Made by a program: the position numbers and the translations under genes
The notes under the pieces: model-generated
Told to the model about the DNA's origin: nothing
The model's database searches: none
The model's input: only the letters and a program-made list of their open reading frames with translations
Shown: in pieces, positions 43,210 through 53,109 of the stretch
Layout of the letters: each line of letters starts with the position of its first letter
Position numbering within the stretch: position 1 is the stretch's first letter
Assembly: GCA_963669155.1 (NCBI GenBank)
Contig: OZ022591.1
Coordinates: 8,019,661-8,083,660, forward strand
Direction of reading: 5' to 3'
Source of the DNA: Arbacia lixula
Taxonomy: Eukaryota > Echinodermata > Echinoidea > Arbacioida > Arbaciidae
DNA length: 64,000 bases

Positions 43210-45373
43210 AAACAACAACAACAGCAACAAATATAACAACTCAAGATCTGTGACATTTCTCTCTCTGTCAAACAGGTGTATGCCTCTATGTACTATGTGG
43301 GCCATGCATGGTACATTAGTTGGACCATTCTCTTCCCCTTGGTCATCCGGCCCCTGCTCGGCAAGCAGAAACCAGTCGCCAGGTGAGCAGGAGGTTCTCC
43401 TTAGTTTAAATTCTTGCTATCTCATATAGGTTCGAAAACATTGAAATTAAAGAGACAAGATGATTTAACTCTGTGAGTCTTCATTCCAATTTCGAGTACG
43501 AACAAGTCACCAGCAAGATTACAGCGAGAAATAGATTTGAAAACGAGTTAGTTCCAAAGTTTTTTACAAATTCTTTGTTATGGTTATAATTAGACATTTC
43601 TTATAAGCCTGTTTGAGGCAAACTTACTCCACTTGATAGAAATGAACTAATTGTGTGTTTGGTCAAATACCTAGAAGGTCAACGGTCAAAGATAAGGGGT
43701 AGAAGTGGTAATGATTATGGGCCGTAATCTTGAAAGAATCCTCTCAGGATGACACAATTATCAAAATCAAACAAGATTGGGACACACCAAGAGAGCAGAA
43801 TGGTCCTGCCACTATTTCGGGACCTGAAGGGTGCTTCACCAAGCTGTTCATAAGCTAAGAACGACTTTATACACGACTGGTGACCCTTTCTTGTGCTGAA
43901 TTAGATTCTCAATGATTTTGATTTCCAACAGCTAAAATTGAAATCTGATCTCTATGAATTAAAATGCTTGAGTCTGCATACAGATTTTTTGATTTGTAAA
44001 TTTTGAGTAGGATTGTTGGAAAATAACTCCCACTACTAGTATGTTAAAACAGGAACAAATTGGGGTATCTAATTTAGCACAAGAAATGGTCACCAGTCGT
44101 GCATAAAGTCCTTCGTTGCTTACGAACAGCTTGGTGAATCACCCCATGTACACTTTACCACTGCTATGCCCTACTTATGATAACCTTAACCCTAATCAGG
44201 CCGGGCTTTTTGGACTGTTCTGTGGCCAGGGGGGGGGTTGATTCAACCCCCCCTTGAGATCTCGGCCATCGGTCGCGCGATTGCGACAAAATTTGGCACG
44301 CACGATACCTGTGTCATAATCTACAAGATTATTTTGTTACATTTTTCAAAATTGTTAATTGTTAATTTTAATTAATTAATTATGCAAATTTAGCCCAAAA
44401 TTATATAAAACACTAAATAAAAACATTTAGAGTCTAATATTTGGTTTGTATATCTGTTATAATATGTTTAACAATTGTTCATCAAAAAAACTTTGAAAAT
44501 TCATTTTAATTCTTATGTATTTCATTGTTTTTGGAATTTCTTATGTATTTCTTTGTTTTTTTACTTTTGTTTTTCTTTGTTTTTTTATTGAAAATTGTCA
44601 CTGACCACTTTTCAGCCATGATTAGCATCAAATTAATCAATCAAAATTATCAAATGGAAAAATAATTAGGCTTTTATGAGTTTTATGAACAAGCACTGTT
44701 TTCCATAGGAAATGCACACAAAATTGCAAGAAAATGCTGGATTAGAACTTTCCTTCAAATAATAGAACTGAAAACTGACTTTGAGCAGAATTTATTAATT
44801 TTGAGGTGGATTTGGAAGGGTCATTCAAATCCCAGCGGTTACTGTAACCCCAGATCGGAGACTGCAACTTGCAATACTGCACATCACGGCTTTTCGCACT
44901 GCACAGTGATACACTGAGGCAAGCGACACACCACTGGCTAGTCCACTCAGCATTGCAATACGGTATATGAATGTAGAAGAATGGTCGCTAGTTTTTAAAC
45001 ATAAACAGGAATAGTTTTTCACATTTCCTGCAATGGTGTGTAAAGCTATGACTGTAAGACTTCGTACATTTTACCATTAGGCTATACTGCTGATTCCTGC
45101 CAAGTTTCATGACTTTTGCAAATGTGCTACGCTGTCTTTAATGACTTTAAACTTTGGTACATTCCTTTTTTAATTATGAATATTGACACACTACAGACCC
45201 AATATTTCAAAGCATTGGAAAAGGGAATTGAATATGAGGGGATGGGAAGTATTGCAGTTAACTATGAGCAGTCAGATTTTTCTGTGTATTTTTGTTTAAT
45301 TTATTGTTTTTTTCTTTCCATCTACCATATTGTTCTTTTCTTCAGAGATGGTGCTGAAATCAAGTCAAAGTAA
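23744..45373 (+). CDS. LPCAT3: LPCAT3 (MBOAT5), lysophospholipid acyltransferase 5
   Basis: LPCAT3 is an ER multi-pass MBOAT enzyme that re-acylates lysophosphatidylcholine and related lysolipids in the Lands cycle. Twelve coding exons join in frame: 23744-23867, 25178-25285, 35611-35717, 37430-37561, 38195-38302, 39383-39565, 40177-40263, 40695-40861, 41259-41406, 42609-42764, 43276-43382 and 45346-45373. The product is 484 aa; the human protein is 487. Family motifs include SLLEMAGYCLFFGGFLAGPQ, TEGVCILSG, NISTNKWAGR (330-339, with the conserved Asn) and FLAAWHGAYIGY with the catalytic His at 366. All introns are U2-type GT-AG. The C-terminus EIKSK is lysine-rich, as expected for ER retention. 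Remnant duplicates of exon edges flank exons 5 and 8. The identity is very secure. Confidence 0.95.
24779..25003. mobile_element. MITE family B, copy 2
   Basis: A 225-bp hairpin element in LPCAT3 intron 1. It has the same ends (TACACTACAGCTCAAAGG / TTTGAGCTGGAGTGTA) and the same TTTCATGCTGAACTGGA core as copies at 8061 and 38577. Confidence 0.82.
25178..25285 (+). CDS. LPCAT3: LPCAT3 exon 2
   Basis: Encodes GYPLALIPRSVLYHAPAKVQ and a helix ending AYINFG. Acceptor TTACAG, donor GTGAGT, phase 1 on both sides. Confidence 0.93.
25930..27650. repeat. Left inverted arm of the foldback element
   Basis: Pairs with about 32220-33983. The outer ~300 bp includes GACGTCGTCGCGACATG-type sequence, found in complement near 33625. 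The inner boundary is approximate because similarity fades. Confidence 0.7.
27651..29543. other. Interior of the foldback element, left of the satellite
   Basis: No gene seen. It contains a T/G homopolymer stretch at about 28198-28230 and AT-rich sequence, with no long open frame. Confidence 0.45.
29544..31668. repeat. 426-bp satellite, five head-to-tail units
   Basis: Units begin at TATACTTTATTGCGC near 29545, 29971, 30397, 30823 and 31253. Adjacent units differ by only a few bases plus small insertions (for example TAT near 30995). Each contains GGCGGGGAGGCCACGATTG and CGCCGAGGGTACGGCAACCG. The open frames in each unit (86-116 aa, both strands) have no recognisable domain and vary as the repeat does. 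Confidence 0.93.
32220..33983. repeat. Right inverted arm of the foldback element
   Basis: Reverse complement of the left arm, with the same internal subrepeats and small differences. The inner boundary is approximate. Confidence 0.7.
34085..34235 (+). repeat. Dispersed repeat family I, copy 2
   Basis: Matches 4605-4760 (TTTCAATGGATGGAACA, GTATTGTTTGAACAACATG, CGAAAATAGTCTATT). In LPCAT3 intron 2, about 100 bp outside the foldback element. Confidence 0.6.
34236..35610. other. Right part of LPCAT3 intron 2
   Basis: No gene seen. Two diverged ~100-bp tandem copies (34285 and 34430, GGTGCAGGT...TTTGCTGG-like) also have a relative at about 25682 on the other side of the foldback element. Confidence 0.45.
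35611..35717 (+). CDS. LPCAT3: LPCAT3 exon 3
   Basis: Encodes TDTIHYLITILFNYVLMAVN and VVISFVYNM. It follows the 10.3 kb intron 2. Acceptor CGACAG, donor GTGAGT, phase 1 in, phase 0 out. Confidence 0.93.
36570..36835. repeat. ~63-bp minisatellite, about four units
   Basis: Repeats of TCACAAATTCTCCATAATAC followed by TTTTGAAAAATGAAAGCGTC variants in LPCAT3 intron 3. Confidence 0.8.
37430..37561 (+). CDS. LPCAT3: LPCAT3 exon 4
   Basis: Encodes TYFLIGTYSVSDGTHDVRWD then TPHCVMVLKVVGVAYDLYDG, the MBOAT WTxPHCVLxLKxxG block. Acceptor CTTTAG, donor GTCAGT, phase 0. Confidence 0.93.
37900..38205 (+). repeat. Tandem duplication spanning the LPCAT3 exon 5 acceptor
   Basis: Two ~130-bp copies (about 37900-38031 and 38070-38205) share CCCATTAAGGA(G/A)TGGTT, ATCTTGCA, AAAGGG(C/T)TAAT, TTACACYRCAG and GAAGAGATGA. 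The left copy keeps an intact CAG acceptor at 38010 but reads EEMNHKILACS and then a stop at 38044-38046. It is a dead pseudo-exon. Confidence 0.85.
38195..38302 (+). CDS. LPCAT3: LPCAT3 exon 5
   Basis: Encodes EEMSQEQQMHYLTRAPSLLE and the FGGFLAGPQ motif. Acceptor CCACAG, donor GTCGGT, phase 0. A decayed copy of its acceptor and first codons lies 184 bp upstream. Confidence 0.93.
38322..38458. mobile_element. MITE family A, diverged copy
   Basis: GGGCCCTGTTGCG at the left and AGGGCCCC at the right, with a TTACCATTGATGGT block and CCAGCAGTGTTACCATGGTA inside. A degraded relative of the elements at 292 and 52583. Confidence 0.6.
38577..38781. mobile_element. MITE family B, copy 3
   Basis: A 205-bp hairpin element, same family as 8061-8300 and 24779-25003, in LPCAT3 intron 5. 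Confidence 0.8.
39383..39565 (+). CDS. LPCAT3: LPCAT3 exon 6
   Basis: Begins FSMRRYLNYTSQGLL and contains a membrane helix VIYVTIGLWLNVLL. Acceptor CACCAG, donor GTATGA, phase 0. Confidence 0.93.
40177..40263 (+). CDS. LPCAT3: LPCAT3 exon 7
   Basis: Encodes EKNLFHKLFTVFLWGTSYRT then GGMWLLT. Acceptor CTACAG, donor GTAAGA, phase 0. Confidence 0.93.
40461..40690 (+). repeat. Two decayed tandem copies of the LPCAT3 exon 8 start
   Basis: Copies at about 40461-40572 and 40573-40690 match the first ~70 bases of exon 8 (GGGTGTGTATACTAAGCGGC, CCATGGGCAA). Period about 115 bp. The CAG acceptor is lost in both (ACATGAG, TACCGGAG) and in-frame stops have accumulated, so neither is usable. Confidence 0.85.
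40695..40861 (+). CDS. LPCAT3: LPCAT3 exon 8
   Basis: Encodes EGVCILSGISYSGLDDHGQA and ends NISTNKWAGR. Acceptor TTACAG, donor GTACGT, phase 0 in, phase 2 out. Two decayed copies of its first ~70 bases precede it. Confidence 0.93.
41259..41406 (+). CDS. LPCAT3: LPCAT3 exon 9, with the catalytic histidine
   Basis: Encodes CIYKRCKFLGNRQLSQFLTL then MFLAAWHGAYIGYYHCFLCE. His366 in WHG is the MBOAT active-site residue. Acceptor GTGCAG, donor GTCAGT, phase 2 in, phase 0 out. Confidence 0.95.
41551..41930. mobile_element. MITE family D, copy 1 (380-bp palindrome)
   Basis: Ends TTAAAGGGAATATACTG and the complement TTCCCTTTAA. Almost the whole length is an inverted repeat, with the centre near CCTCAAAATGTTTGGCCCGA. 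In LPCAT3 intron 9. A second copy is at 57526-57897. Confidence 0.85.
42115..42274 (-). mobile_element. tRNA-derived SINE, diverged
   Basis: On the minus strand it begins GGAGGTGTCGTGGTACAGTG, a tRNA-like head, and continues into the body with CAGCAAGATACTTTATCC and GGGTACCTGGTAG. The B box is degraded. In LPCAT3 intron 9. Confidence 0.65.
42609..42764 (+). CDS. LPCAT3: LPCAT3 exon 10
   Basis: Encodes WKKGWYKFGLGRLWDNPILA and the next two membrane helices, ending KFHLFNE. Acceptor TCCAG, donor GTAAGA, phase 0. Confidence 0.92.
43172..43226. repeat. (CAA)n microsatellite
   Basis: Near-perfect CAA repeat in LPCAT3 intron 10, just upstream of exon 11. The minus-strand poly-Leu frame here is an artefact. 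Confidence 0.95.
43276..43382 (+). CDS. LPCAT3: LPCAT3 exon 11
   Basis: Encodes VYASMYYVGHAWYISWTILF and PLVIRPLLGKQKPVA, the last membrane helix. Acceptor AACAG, donor GTGAGC, phase 0 in, phase 2 out. Confidence 0.92.
43829..44145. mobile_element. MITE family H
   Basis: A 317-bp element with ~75-bp inverted arms (GGGTGCTTCACCAAGCTGTT at the left and AACAGCTTGGTGAATCACCC at the right). Single copy in the window, in LPCAT3 intron 11. Confidence 0.75.
45346..45373 (+). CDS. LPCAT3: LPCAT3 exon 12 (terminal coding)
   Basis: A 28-nt coding end giving RDGAEIKSK and a TAA stop. The acceptor is TTCAG after a good pyrimidine tract; phase 2 matches exon 11. The lysine-rich tail is like vertebrate LPCAT3. 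Confidence 0.85.
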
Positions 45374-46035
45374 ATGGAGACTGGTGTCACGAATATTTGC
45401 TGAACCAGGGAACTTCTGGATCACTCAATATTATCTTAAGCTAATACCAATACCTTTTATATTTTATTGTGCCATTTAAATTGTAGTGAGCCCTCCCTCG
45501 ATCGCCCATAGTGTACCAAAGTGTGATGTCATATGAGCAAATTGCCAAGACAACTGATTCTAAACTGTGAGCATAGTGTGAACAGTAGTAATCATTGGTA
45601 GTGTGTGGCACTAGCCCGCTAGACAATGTCGGACCAGAGAAGTCTCACTGGAGTGATGTTGTTTTGAACCAGTAGTCGGTGCAACAATGGGTATGACGAC
45701 AACACTTCGGTACCCTCTAACCATAAGAACAGTTATCCTATAAAGTTGTACTATGAAGAGAAAATGCATATATATACATATACAATAGTGATTGGGTACA
45801 GAGTTTGATTTAGGATGTGCAATAATATTCTATGAGGTGCTAATTGTGTGCAACCTGCTTTACATTCTGCTGTACCCACAAGCAGTGAAATCAACTCAAA
45901 CTCAGATGGGAAAGATTGTCTTCAGAATCTCTCTTCAGAGGTGGAGATATATTCTGGAAATGTTGGATGGTACTTATCATTTGTTAAGAATTTCATGATA
46001 CCGTCAGTTGTGTGTATTTCAATCTGTTGCTCACG
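45374..46035 (+). other. Probable start of the LPCAT3 3' UTR
   Basis: AT-rich sequence after the stop codon; no gene seen. I cannot place the transcript end. A candidate AATAAA further on is at 48565-48570. Confidence 0.4.
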
Positions 46036-46243
46036 GTTAGATTTTCAGGCATCGTGAATCCTGGTCGAGTTCGGATGTCAAAATTTGCAATGGAAGTTCA
46101 GTAACCAAAGGGCTGTGGCTAAATTTTGCCTTATAATGTTGTACAATGTCTGTACAGAACATTACGCAGGACTTGCGCTTCTTAGTATCTGAGCGGAGAA
46201 AGCCATCTCGCATATATGCAAGGTCAGTATAGAACGGGTTAAC
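46036..46243. mobile_element. MITE family G, copy 2
   Basis: Ends near GTTAG and GTTAAC, with shared blocks GGATGTCAAAATTTGCAATG and AACCAAAGGG. The same family as 6771-7014. Confidence 0.6.
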
Positions 46244-46515
46244 GGTGAATAGAGCCACATGAAGCCCTGAATCAATGAAAGATGCCATCTGAATAGTGAT
46301 CAACTATATCTTCACTTTTCTCAATAATGGCTTTATCCATAGAGGGGCTGAGATAGTGCATGCGTATATTCCAGACGGGACTTGTTGAAGCTGCCTGTTT
46401 GCATCTTATGTAAAATTTGAAATTTGATCACAATTCAAAATTGATGTCACAACAAAGCCGAGGTCACAGGATTCAGGCGCGTATCATGCACACAAATGCA
46501 TGTGCCACATCAATT

Positions 46516-47062
46516 CTGCCCTACTCTGATAAAAGGAAGCAAGTGACAAGTCATTCAAATCTGGGTTATTGGTATTTTTAGATTGTACCCACCCATTCCC
46601 TACATACAGCCGAAAATTGGGACAAGCAATATTCATCTTGCTGCAAAATATTCAATCTAACATGATGTGGTGTTGCACTGATGCTGAGTTTGCTCATTTA
46701 CAAGAAAAGTCTCTTTTGTTAGTTGCCTCCTTTTGTCAGAGTAGGGCAGAATTATCAACCCTTCCTGAGCCAGATAAAACGCTTCTCATTGGGATTGGTG
46801 TGCATTGTTGATGACAAAACCTGCACTACTCTGACAAAAGGAAGCAGCTAACAAAAGAGACTTTTCTTGTAAATGAGCAAAATGTGTCTGTCACTTGCAT
46901 TGGCAACAGTGCAACACCACATCATTGTTAGATTGAATATCTCGCAGCAAGATGACCAGATTTTGGCTGTTGCTAGGGAATGCTGTGTACAATCGTAAGA
47001 ATACCAATAACCCAGATTTGAGTGATTTGTCACTTGCTTCCTTTTGTCAGAGTAGGGCAGAA
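46516..47062. repeat. Two inverted MITE copies forming a long hairpin
   Basis: A ~235-bp element (46516-46752) has its own terminal repeats (CTGCCCTACTCTGA / TCAGAGTAGGGCAG). It is followed after ~75 bp by a full reverse-complement copy (46828-47062). The pair can form a ~235-bp stem in any transcript extending through the LPCAT3 3' flank. Confidence 0.82.
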
Positions 47063-47099
47063 ATGCACGCCTGGCACCAAGAGTTGATAAAGGAGGAAA

Positions 47100-47196
47100 C
47101 ATCTTGCTGAAGGACACTAGTACCATGGTGGGGCTTTGAACCCGGGACCTCCAGATCTTCAGTCACAGCGCACAACCACTATACCTTGACACCTCC
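47100..47196 (-). mobile_element. tRNA-derived SINE fragment
   Basis: On the minus strand it reads GGAGGTGTCAAGGTATAGTG and then a B-box-like GGTTCAAAGCC, typical of tRNA-derived SINE heads with polymerase III promoter boxes. Related to 42115-42274. Confidence 0.72.
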
Positions 47197-49060
47197 ACAT
47201 AATGATGTATTATGCGAACAAGCTTCCTTGAAAATCAAGACCGCATTTGAGAAAGAGCCCGCGAAGACACCATCACCAGTTTGTATTGATGTTGTTCTGG
47301 GCTTTAAAGTCCATTCGACCACTAGAGAGAAAATAAACATGCTAAAAAGTGAGGCTTCCTTTTGTTCAAAGAGAAATAGCACAAATTCCTTTTGCTGAAA
47401 ATATGTACTTAAATCATTGATTATTATAATGATTTAAAATAATTTCTGATTGCAGAATGAAGTGCATGATTATTATGTTTGTTTACTTTACAATGAGCCT
47501 TCCAGTGAATTGAAACTACTTGAAATGGGCCTAGAAAGTTTTCATGCTTTAAATATATTATGGACACTTTTAATTTGCACAAAAAAGGTATTATTTATCA
47601 CTAGCACATGATCTTGTAAATCTTACTGACATTTTAAGATGAATGGTTTGTTCACTTTTTCTTGCAATTAGGAGAGTTTATGATTAAGCAAATAGAGGGG
47701 TGATTTGAATATTGTACTATTACATTTCTATAGTGCCATATATCATATTGCTGTGATTGCATGTTGTATATTTGTGTAAGAGCCATTAATGGTGAAGATT
47801 TTTTTGGAATGTTACAACTTTGATTGAAATAGTAAGAAAAAGAAGAAGTGTGAAAAAGAGGAAAAGGGAAAGACAAAGGGTATGAGTGAGAGAAGATGAA
47901 GGACCTGCCATACAGATATTGAATATATTTCTTAAAAAAAAAAGAAAAAAAGACAAGACAAGCAATAAGTGAGAGGAATTGGGTGAGAATCAAAATACAA
48001 ATTCCATTCCATGAATTCTACTTCTTTATGGAAACAAATGGCATTCTCTAAAATTAGTTTTAAGGAATTCATTATAAGAACTATTTTGATTTGATTATTC
48101 ATCTATAAATCAATTGAAGTGTAGGTCAAAACTGTGTACAGTAAAAACATAAGGACAGTAATTTAACTGTATATGTAGTAGGATTTTGATAGTGTGTTAT
48201 GATATATTTTAACGCAGTCTGTGACAATATGTTTATTCATAGCATTTCTTGGGATAGCTCATATGTATGCATGTGTGACCTATTGCAGTGAAACTAAAAG
48301 CAACTATTTCTTATTTACATTGCAGTGTTAAATTGCATGTATTTTTAAGGTGGTGCCCGTCTTGGGCAGACCTGAAATAAATACATTTGCCAAAATTGTG
48401 TTTCACAGACACCAACAAATGACTGATGTAACTTTTGAAAAGTGACATTTTTGCGTTAAATGTGCGCTCACTCATGTGTTACTACACGAATCAATGTCAT
48501 TTTCACAAAGCAGTTAGTAAGTGTAGAAACAACCCTGCCAAGTTACTTTGCTCAAAACTGTTTCAATAAAAAGTTATGTTATTTATTTATTTATTTTTTT
48601 TTTTTGGGGGGGACATACTATTTTGGTTGTGTATATGTCACTGTTACATATTTCATGTATTTGACCAAGTTCATCTGTACGGGTTTATTGTGTTTGTGGT
48701 TCCTGCCATGTGTAAATGCAGTTGGTTTTGTCTGGTAAACAGACACATCATCTTGCAACTCATTTTTATCTATATATCCTATGGCTATGATTATAAAGGG
48801 ATACCATCAGTCCACAAATATATTTGAACAGATGGAGATCGCAGGTCCCATTGGAGGCAACTCCAACAATTACTTTTATTTGCCCGCTTTTTCCAACATC
48901 GATACGAGCAATGTGGTATTGGTCCCTGGTGATCAGTTGCATAATTATTGTTCTCTTAGTAAGAAATTGTGTATTGCACAAAATACTGTAGCTGATATTG
49001 TCATCTATGCAATAGTTCACCAGGCATGTCAGCATATTGATTGTGAGCAAGGGTTGGTGA
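47197..49060. other. AT-rich LPCAT3 distal flank
   Basis: No gene seen. A candidate polyadenylation signal AATAAA lies at 48565-48570. A 123-codon plus frame at 48781-49152 runs into a microsatellite and has no recognisable domain. Confidence 0.45.
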
Positions 49061-49146
49061 GGGTGTGTATGTATGTGTGTGTATGTATGTGTGTGTATGT
49101 ATATGTGTGTATGTATGTGTGTATGTATGTGTGTATGTATGTATAT
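49061..49146. repeat. (GTAT/GTGT)n microsatellite
   Basis: Alternating GTGTGTATGTAT units. Confidence 0.92.
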
Positions 49147-49654
49147 TTGTGAAGTAGAGAGGGAACGGTGAAGCGGTAGAAAATAAAAATGTGGGCTGTC
49201 ATTGGATTGTTCGAAATGTCATTTCCACATTATAGATGTATGTATAAATGTATACTATATATTCATAAAAATAAACTCTCTAATGGAAAGGTACCTGTAG
49301 TTATGATAGAAACATCTGTATATTTTAATACTATAAAATCATACTAGTAATAAAAAAGAACCTAAAGGATATTGTGTTGTGCTACTTGCAAGTTGATATG
49401 CATAGCAGAATAATTGTACATGCACCTGATTTGTTTTGAAATTCTACCAGAAATTTGAAATGTTTGCAATCACTCGAGTTGTGCAGTCTATATATATTTA
49501 TTGATGTCCATTGTGGTTTTATCGAAGAAGTGTAATTAAATTGGTATGAGGCCTGTCGTACATTGCAATCTAGAGCACGCAATGGTGCTTGCATGTAGGA
49601 TGAAATTCCCTACTTAAATTGCTCGGAAAAATTTTGATAGAGAACATATAGCTG

Positions 49655-49985
49655 CTAAGCACCATAGGCAAGAAATGAGTTGCTATTGCAAAGGAGCTGT
49701 CAGTAATTGATACCGAGGGGGGGGGGGGGGGGGGGGGTTAACCTGCTCAGTCCCATAGGCAAGAAAATGTGTATTTATTGATATGGGGCTGTCAGTGATT
49801 GGGACATAGAGGGTTAACCCACTTTAATAGCCCCATAGACAGGAAACTGAAATGTTATTGATCTAGGGGTATCAATGCTTGGTATGAAGAGGGTTAATCC
49901 ACTCAGCCCCATAGGAAAAATAGGAAAAATACTTAATTGTTATTGATCTGGGGCCATCAGTGATTGGTATTGAGGGGATTGAAAT
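49655..49985. repeat. ~85-bp degenerate tandem repeat with a long G run
   Basis: About four units share CCCATAGGCAAGAAA, TTATTGATNTGGGGC and CAGTGATTGG. The first contains an uninterrupted G run at about 49719-49738. Confidence 0.75.
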
Positions 49986-52582
49986 TGCTTGCTTCAAGGA
50001 ATGAATTATTAGGTGTAAGTACAAGAACAATCAGGAATTAAGAACAATACTTTTGGTTGAATAGCTCAAAAATGTCTTCTTTTTTTATTAGTATTATGTC
50101 TACATGTACCTCTCTAAATGCTCTCCCTGTGTGTTGGAGTCTGACGTCTGCTGCCTTCTTTTGTGTTTATGAAATATAGTGCATCTTAGCCTAGTTTCCA
50201 GGCTGTCAAGCATTTCTATACAAATCAAACCATTCTATAATGGAGTCTGGCTGCAATAGACTTATCATTCTTGATTTCTTCTCGGGCTTAGAGGAGAAAA
50301 GGGGATGACGATGAAGTGACTAGTCGTACAGAGTATTAGATTCTATCTTCAGTTTGGATTTTTAAATTTTTATAGAAAATGTGCAACAGCCTGGAAGCCA
50401 GCCTATAACCCAGTGTACTTGGGATGTAAGTTTCTTTTTTATTCTTAGTACTTTTACCACTTCATATTTATATCCTCTTACGTAGTACTGGTATTCCATA
50501 TTATTTTACTCAAGCTGCATGCAGTATTTGCTGTATTTTTTTTCTTAGCTAATTTATAGTATTAAATATTAGGCCTACAGTATTATATTTTGCTTCAACT
50601 CACCATCATTAAACATTTGCATTGCATTACTTTTGTTATATTTTAAGTAGGCGAATATAGTAATTTTATTTTGTTTTGCTGCACTGTGTTGCCAATTCGA
50701 GGGTTTGTGAGCTGGTCAGTGTATATAGATATGAATGTGTGTTTGAATTCTATTTTTTTTTTAAATCTCAGTTTGTTGAGCAATGAGCAGCTTATTTTAT
50801 GTGTTTTAACCCTTACATATTGTTTTCTGGTATTTGTGCACATAATTGGTGAAATATTTCATACATGGCACAACAAGAATTAATGTGATGTTAAGAAACA
50901 TGGCTCTAAACTGTGAAATGCTATATGCACCCATACATGTAAATTGTGGCCCTGTCTTTCAGTAAGTGGCGTACAAAACAAACAGAAATTTGCGTCTGTA
51001 TTTGTGTGTGTGTTGTAATACATGCATCAAATTATGTTCAACAGTGCACCCTACTAACCATTCGTGACCTTATGTGATAAACCTGGACATTGATTTCCCC
51101 TCCCCCCCCTTTTTTCCATCTTTTTCCAAAATCTCCAGCTTCCTAATGCTCTTGGTTTTCCAAATAGACATCTCATGTATACCACAAAGTTTATATATTT
51201 TTTGGGCAGTAGAATGAGAATATGGATCAGCCCTTTTATAAAAACACAATATCAAGTCACAATTGATTTCACATTTAGGGTTAACAATTTGAACCAAAGA
51301 TGTTTTTGAGCGAGAGAAATGCATATGCATAATGCAGAGGAAAAATGCAATTTTTAGAGGTGCTGGAAAGAATTACAGGCAAACATTTTGAGATTTTACC
51401 TGTAGTGCGGTTTGATAGCGTAGTTACACTCTAGACCTTTTTTTTTTTTAGTACATAAAAAGAGCATTTTTTGTGTTGATTCCTGACAAGTCTTGGTGTG
51501 TGTACAGTACTGGTCACTCACATTAATTGGGATTATCACATAATAAATATTTTCTTTGCCTTGAAATGCTTAGCCAGTGTTCCTTTATTCTTAGCGTATT
51601 GGAGTGGTGAAGAGATGGTGATTAAGTAATTTTATTTATAGTTGGGGAAATGGGAGGAGAGAAAGAAGAAGAAGAAGGATGATAAATAATGATTTCACAC
51701 AAGTTCTTCAACAGAACAAAGATTGAGGGTACGATCGATAAATCAATTATACAACTGATCTATCGGTCGTACGATTGATAACAATTGTAAATCAGTATCA
51801 CAAAGAACATATGATCTATAGCAATGGTAACTTGCTATTAATATTGATCGTGGCTTAGGTGGGTCTATTGTAATGATACAATTGATTGTAAAATCATGAA
51901 CACACAGACATGTTCTATGCACTGGACACAAATCAGGCATGTGCATGCATTCACGCATTTGCAAATAAACTCACACATAGACAATCATAAACGCATACAT
52001 TTATATAATATTTGAAAATTGAACATATGAAAGAGAAATATGTCTTTTTAACCAATAAGGCCAATTTTAATCATTCAAGAAAGGAATATCTATGTACATG
52101 GAGATATGTACAACAATAAGGCTTCTTATACACAAATAGTACAAATCGTTTACATTTTTACACTGAATAGCTAATGCTTATGATGTACGGACACACACTT
52201 TTTGGTAGCAATGGAACTAGAATTGTTTCTCCAAATTTCTTGGAAATACACAACAAAGAAGTTCTAGTATATCAAAATGCAATGGTGGCACACAGATATT
52301 CAAATAAAATGGCAATCAAAATATATAAATATATATATCTTCATATGATATTGACTGATTGAATTATATACAGTATGTATGGCCATTTTGATATATTTCA
52401 CAAAACAAGAACATGTCAGCTAAAATATGTACATGTAATAGATCAATGTTCTCTGGACGGAATGTGGGAGCAGTTAATCCTCAACATGACAATACTGCAC
52501 ACAATAGTCTATTCTTCACCTAAAAGGTGACTACAAGTTGTATGGCCTGATGCATGTGGTTTGAGTGATCTCACGTGGGGAT
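49986..52582. other. Intergenic region between LPCAT3 and CFAP74-like gene
   Basis: No gene, RNA gene or clear mobile element seen in about 2.6 kb of AT-rich sequence. Confidence 0.45.
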
Positions 52583-52744
52583 CAGGGCCCCGTTGCATAA
52601 AACTTACCATTAATGGTAACTCTACCATCAATGGTAACTTCCATGGTAACACTGCTGGACAGCCAATCAAGTTCAAGGTTCCAATAGAAGTTGCCATTGA
52701 TAGCAAAGTTACCATCAATGGTAAGTTTTATGCAATAGTGCCCT
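52583..52744. mobile_element. MITE family A, copy 2
   Basis: A well-preserved ~160-bp palindromic element (GGGCCCCGTTGCATAAAACT ... AAGTTTTATGCAATAGTGCC). The best match in the window to 292-450. Confidence 0.8.
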
Positions 52745-53109
52745 GTACAGAAATCCAATAAACACATTGAAAATACAGCGAGTCAGTGATACATACAAAT
52801 GATACATGGGGCCTGAAGGTGAAAGAGCCCCCGCAATGTTAAAAAGTAACCCTATGAGTTACAAAAGTGCCCCTGTGAAAACGTATTTTTCCTCAAGAGG
52901 GATAATGCATTACATGCTTCAGGAAGTCCATCTAATGTCGGCCCCGCAAATATATTTCCATTTTTTTCCCCAATTCACATTCTTGAATGGATAGTTTATA
53001 TAAGTTAAAGGCCAAGCAAGTATACTTCACGCCGAGCATGAATTTTTGTTCCGAGGGAGTAATGTAGCTAAATCCCTACTGATATATATTATCCCGTTCC
53101 TCACAATTT

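Noticed and set aside
49061-49146. CRISPR-like or regulatory array
   Set aside because: Simple dinucleotide/tetranucleotide repeat in an animal genome.
48781-49152. 123-codon plus-strand frame
   Set aside because: It ends in a microsatellite and has no domain or splice support.
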